A DNA stretch of 64,000 bases from a bacterium. GTDB taxonomy: Bacteria; Patescibacteriota; Patescibacteriia; 2-12-FULL-60-25. Under the pieces are notes generated by a model. That model saw nothing but the letters and a program-made list of their open reading frames with translations, ran no database searches and was not told the origin of the DNA. Below, one piece after another: positions 62,239-64,000 of the stretch. The DNA is taken from NCBI GenBank assembly GCA_021796435.1, contig JAJYXM010000016.1, forward strand, positions 1,367,580-1,431,579, read 5' to 3'. How positions within the stretch are numbered: position 1 is the first letter of the stretch; every line of letters starts with the position of its first letter. Both the position numbers and the translations under genes were made by a program.

Positions 62239-62894
62239 ACGCCAAAATATTTTTCCTTATAGAATCTTATGAGCTGCTCGACTTCCGGGATGCAGGACGG
62301 GTTTCCGATCCCGACCTTAAGTTTGGCTTGGACCTTCTCCAGCGTATCCGCACCATCAAGCACGGCGTGTTCGATGTCCTTATCCGTGACTTTGGTCTCG
62401 GGATCGACGATACGGCCATGTTCTTCCTCGACCTTATCCAAGCGTCCTGCGCGACGATACCAATCGTTGATGGCGGCACGCAACGCCTTATCGCCCAAGA
62501 CGGAACAATGGATCTTACGAGCCGGCAACCCGCCAAGCCGTTCCATGATGTGCTGCGGTTTGAGCAGGCGAGCTTCATCCAAAGTCATGCCGCCGTTCTC
62601 GGTCACCATGACCGACATCATGGAGGTCGAAGCGATGGCGGAGCCGCATCCGAAAGTCTTCCACTTGCAGTCGATAATCCTTTCCGTCTCGGGATCGACC
62701 TTTATCCAGACTTTCATGGCATCACCACAAGCCGGACTGCCGACCAAGCCCATGGCTGCATCAGCATATGAGGATTCGTCCTGCATGAAATTACGCGGAT
62801 TGAAGAAGTGGTCCTTGACCGCGTCGGAATAGAACCAGCTCTGCGTCCCTGTGCGGCTGACGATGTCGCCAGCCTGTTTATTGTCGGTGTCCAT
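62235..62894 (-). CDS. Fe-S scaffold protein IscU/NifU
   Basis: N-terminal IscU domain: YSDAVKDHFFNPRNF, MGLVGSPACGDAMKVWIKV (Cys 1), FGCGSAIASTSMMSVMV (Cys 2), KIHCSVLGDKALRAAI (Cys 3), the three cluster ligands. A C-terminal extension of ~70 residues (TDKDIEHAVLDGADTLEKVQAKLKVGIGNPSCIPEVEQLI) resembles a BFD/NifU-like 2Fe-2S region or NifU-type tail with one Cys. ATG 62894 is chosen; sequence further upstream is an intergenic repeat. Works with the cysteine desulfurase gene directly upstream. Confidence 0.88.
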   Translation of the reverse strand: MDTDNKQAGDIVSRTGTQSWFYSDAVKDHFFNPRNFMQDESSYADAAMGLVGSPACGDAMKVWIKVDPETERIIDCKWKTFGCGSAIASTSMMSVMVTENGGMTLDEARLLKPQHIMERLGGLPARKIHCSVLGDKALRAAINDWYRRAGRLDKVEEEHGRIVDPETKVTDKDIEHAVLDGADTLEKVQAKLKVGIGNPSCIPEVEQLIRFYKEKYFGV

Positions 62895-62975
62895 ATCAAG
62901 AAGTGTCATTTCGAGCCTGTCGAGAAATCTTCCATCTGGAAGGTCTCTCCGCTTCGGTCGAGACGACAATTATTT
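62895..62975. repeat. Intergenic repeat between nifS and iscU
   Basis: TCATTTCGAGCCTGTCGAGAAATCT followed by CTCCGCTTCGGTCGAGACGA: imperfect palindromes of the dispersed '...GTCGAGA...' type seen between genes in many bacterial genomes. No protein start supported within it. Confidence 0.45.
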
Positions 62976-64000
62976 TTAAGCAAAATGTCTCATATCCAGA
63001 TTAACCGGACTCATCTGACGCAGCTTCTTGACGATGTCCGGGATGGTCTTAAGCACGTACCCTATATCGGATGGTCTGGTCGAATGGCCTAGCGTGAAAC
63101 GCAGTGAACCATGGGCTGCTTCATACGAAACACCGGTAGCCAAGATCACATGGGACGGATCGAGCGAGCTCGAGGCGCATGCGGAACCGGTCGAACAATA
63201 GATACCCTTGGCATCGAGATACAGGACAGCGGCTTCACCTTCGATATCCATGAAAGAGACGTTCACGTTGTTCGGCAGACGTTCAGTCGGATGGCCATTC
63301 AGCCTCGTCTTTCCGATGGTCAGCAGTCCGTTGATGAGATCGTCACGGAGCCTGATGAGCCGCGCGTTCTCTTTATCTTTTCCAGCTTGCGCGAGTTCCA
63401 GTGCTGCAGCGAGACCGATGATGCCTGGCACGTTTTCGGTTCCTGAACGTAGTCCCCGCTCTTGTCCGCCGCCACGTATCTGCGGAGCAAGCTTCATGCC
63501 CCGTCTGACGAAAAGCAGGCCGATACCTTTGGGGCCGTAGATCTTGGAACCGTTCAGAGTCAACAGGTCTACGTGGAGTTTCTCGACATCAAGATCCAAA
63601 GCGCCAGCGGCTTGGCAGGCATCAGAATGGAAATACGGAAGTTGCGTAGCGTTGGTTTTGCGCCATTTGAGCAAGGCTCGGCCGATATCGGCAATCGGTT
63701 GGATAGTGCCGATCTCGTTGTTGGCGTACATGACGGAAACCAAGACAGTTTCCGGACGCAGTGCTTCCTCAAGATCGCTGACAGCAATTTTGCCGAATTT
63801 ATCTACGGGTAAAACAGTGAGATCAATGGCTTTTGTCTTTGCGAGATATTGCAACGGTTCCAGGACGGCGTGATGCTCGACGGATGACGTTATGACATGG
63901 GGGATCTCGTACTGCGTACCGCGTACCGCGTGCTGTTGGGCACGGATAACGCCAAAAATAGCGAGGTTGTCCGATTCGGTCCCGCCGGAACAAAAAACCA
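62976..64000 (-). CDS. Cysteine desulfurase NifS/IscS (5' end cut by window)
   Basis: PLP enzyme that delivers sulfur from cysteine for Fe-S cluster assembly. The frame is open to base 64000. Visible: SGGTESDNLAIFG, SSVEHHAVLEPL, VSVMYANNEIGTIQPI, FHSDACQAAGALDLDV, LLTLNGSKIYGPKGIGLLFV (Lys region; the usual SxHKxxGPKG reads NGSKIYGPKG), GGGQERGLRSGTENV and the active-site Cys in STGSACASSS. In NGSKIYGPKG the His before Lys is replaced by Ser. A heptamer repeat (63909-63936) adds HAVRGTQYEIPH between two conserved strands. Start lies outside the window. Confidence 0.9.
   Translation of the reverse strand, partial: VFCSGGTESDNLAIFGVIRAQQHAVRGTQYEIPHVITSSVEHHAVLEPLQYLAKTKAIDLTVLPVDKFGKIAVSDLEEALRPETVLVSVMYANNEIGTIQPIADIGRALLKWRKTNATQLPYFHSDACQAAGALDLDVEKLHVDLLTLNGSKIYGPKGIGLLFVRRGMKLAPQIRGGGQERGLRSGTENVPGIIGLAAALELAQAGKDKENARLIRLRDDLINGLLTIGKTRLNGHPTERLPNNVNVSFMDIEGEAAVLYLDAKGIYCSTGSACASSSLDPSHVILATGVSYEAAHGSLRFTLGHSTRPSDIGYVLKTIPDIVKKLRQMSPVNLDMRHFA
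63909..63936. repeat. GTACCGC heptamer repeat in nifS
   Basis: GTACTGC GTACCGC GTACCGC GTGCTGT, 7-bp period, coding AVRGTQY on the minus strand; same unit as in epmA. Confidence 0.75.

Noticed and set aside
62895-62969. Extra N-terminal residues on the IscU protein
   Set aside because: They are encoded by an intergenic palindromic repeat and lack a start signal.

Overview
The window looks like the chromosome of a candidate phyla radiation bacterium (Patescibacteria, probably of the Parcubacteria type). Reasons: short densely packed core genes; a 23S-5S rRNA unit with no 16S gene attached; a compact F-type ATP synthase operon with no delta gene; a CPR-style type IV pilus locus; a secreted protein family common in Patescibacteria; and standard stop-codon use (no in-frame TGA in the recognisable genes). 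Many core genes have a -10 box 4-11 nt before the ATG and no Shine-Dalgarno sequence, which suggests leaderless mRNAs. No coding capacity for a complete phage or transposon is visible. Genes at both ends are cut by the window (a Mur ligase on the left, a cysteine desulfurase on the right).

Layout. 0-5.4 kb: Mur ligase, TrmB-type regulator, an unidentified ~455-nt structured RNA on the minus strand with its own promoter and terminator, a coiled-coil membrane protein, a 29-residue lysine-rich peptide, and endonuclease Q. 5.4-15.1 kb (minus): pilin, PilM, three pseudopilins, a pilin fused to a predicted beta-propeller, PilC, PilB, a CheY-like regulator and a histidine kinase. 15.2-18.2 kb (minus): FeeM/AHL-synthase-like acyltransferase, methyltransferase, LytR_C protein, small membrane protein. 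18.4-26.9 kb: a GC-rich array of mostly unknown plus-strand genes with strong Shine-Dalgarno sites, separated by near-identical fused terminator-promoter junctions; it includes two PQ-loop-like membrane paralogues, two paralogous small proteins, an HD phosphohydrolase and a lone reverse transcriptase. 27.8-31.0 kb: AT-richer HigB / HigA-ImmA / beta-family operon facing an sce7726 gene (defence- or toxin-antitoxin-like).

31.1-35.2 kb: 5S and 23S rRNA (minus), whose promoter is back-to-back with rlmH, the methyltransferase for that same 23S rRNA. 35.6-39.6 kb: two PP2C-like phosphatase genes, each followed by a convergent small paralogous gene, with tRNA-Leu(UAG) and two partial copies of that tRNA between them. 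39.7-41.2 kb: PAS histidine kinase. 41.3-46.5 kb (minus): atpBEFAGDC without atpH. 46.7-52.4 kb: secreted protein, EF-P, fatty-acid-hydroxylase-like protein, EpmA-like lysyl ligase, dCTP deaminase, and the rpsF-ssb-rpsR operon. 52.7-62 kb: large accessory genes (893-aa coiled-coil membrane protein, TRM11-like methyltransferase, a lipoprotein with C39-like and MopE-type repeats, a cNMP-fold/coiled-coil protein). 62-64 kb (minus): NifS, IscU/NifU and a 3Fe-4S-type ferredoxin.

Two gene classes stand out. Streamlined core genes have leaderless-type starts. GC-rich accessory genes (15-17, 18-27, 37, 39, 49, 53-55, 57-62 kb) have TTGAC-type promoters, long leaders, strong Shine-Dalgarno sites and their own terminators. 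Heptanucleotide tandem repeats (GTACCGC, CTACCNC and ATTACGA types) lie in intergenic DNA and inside epmA and nifS.
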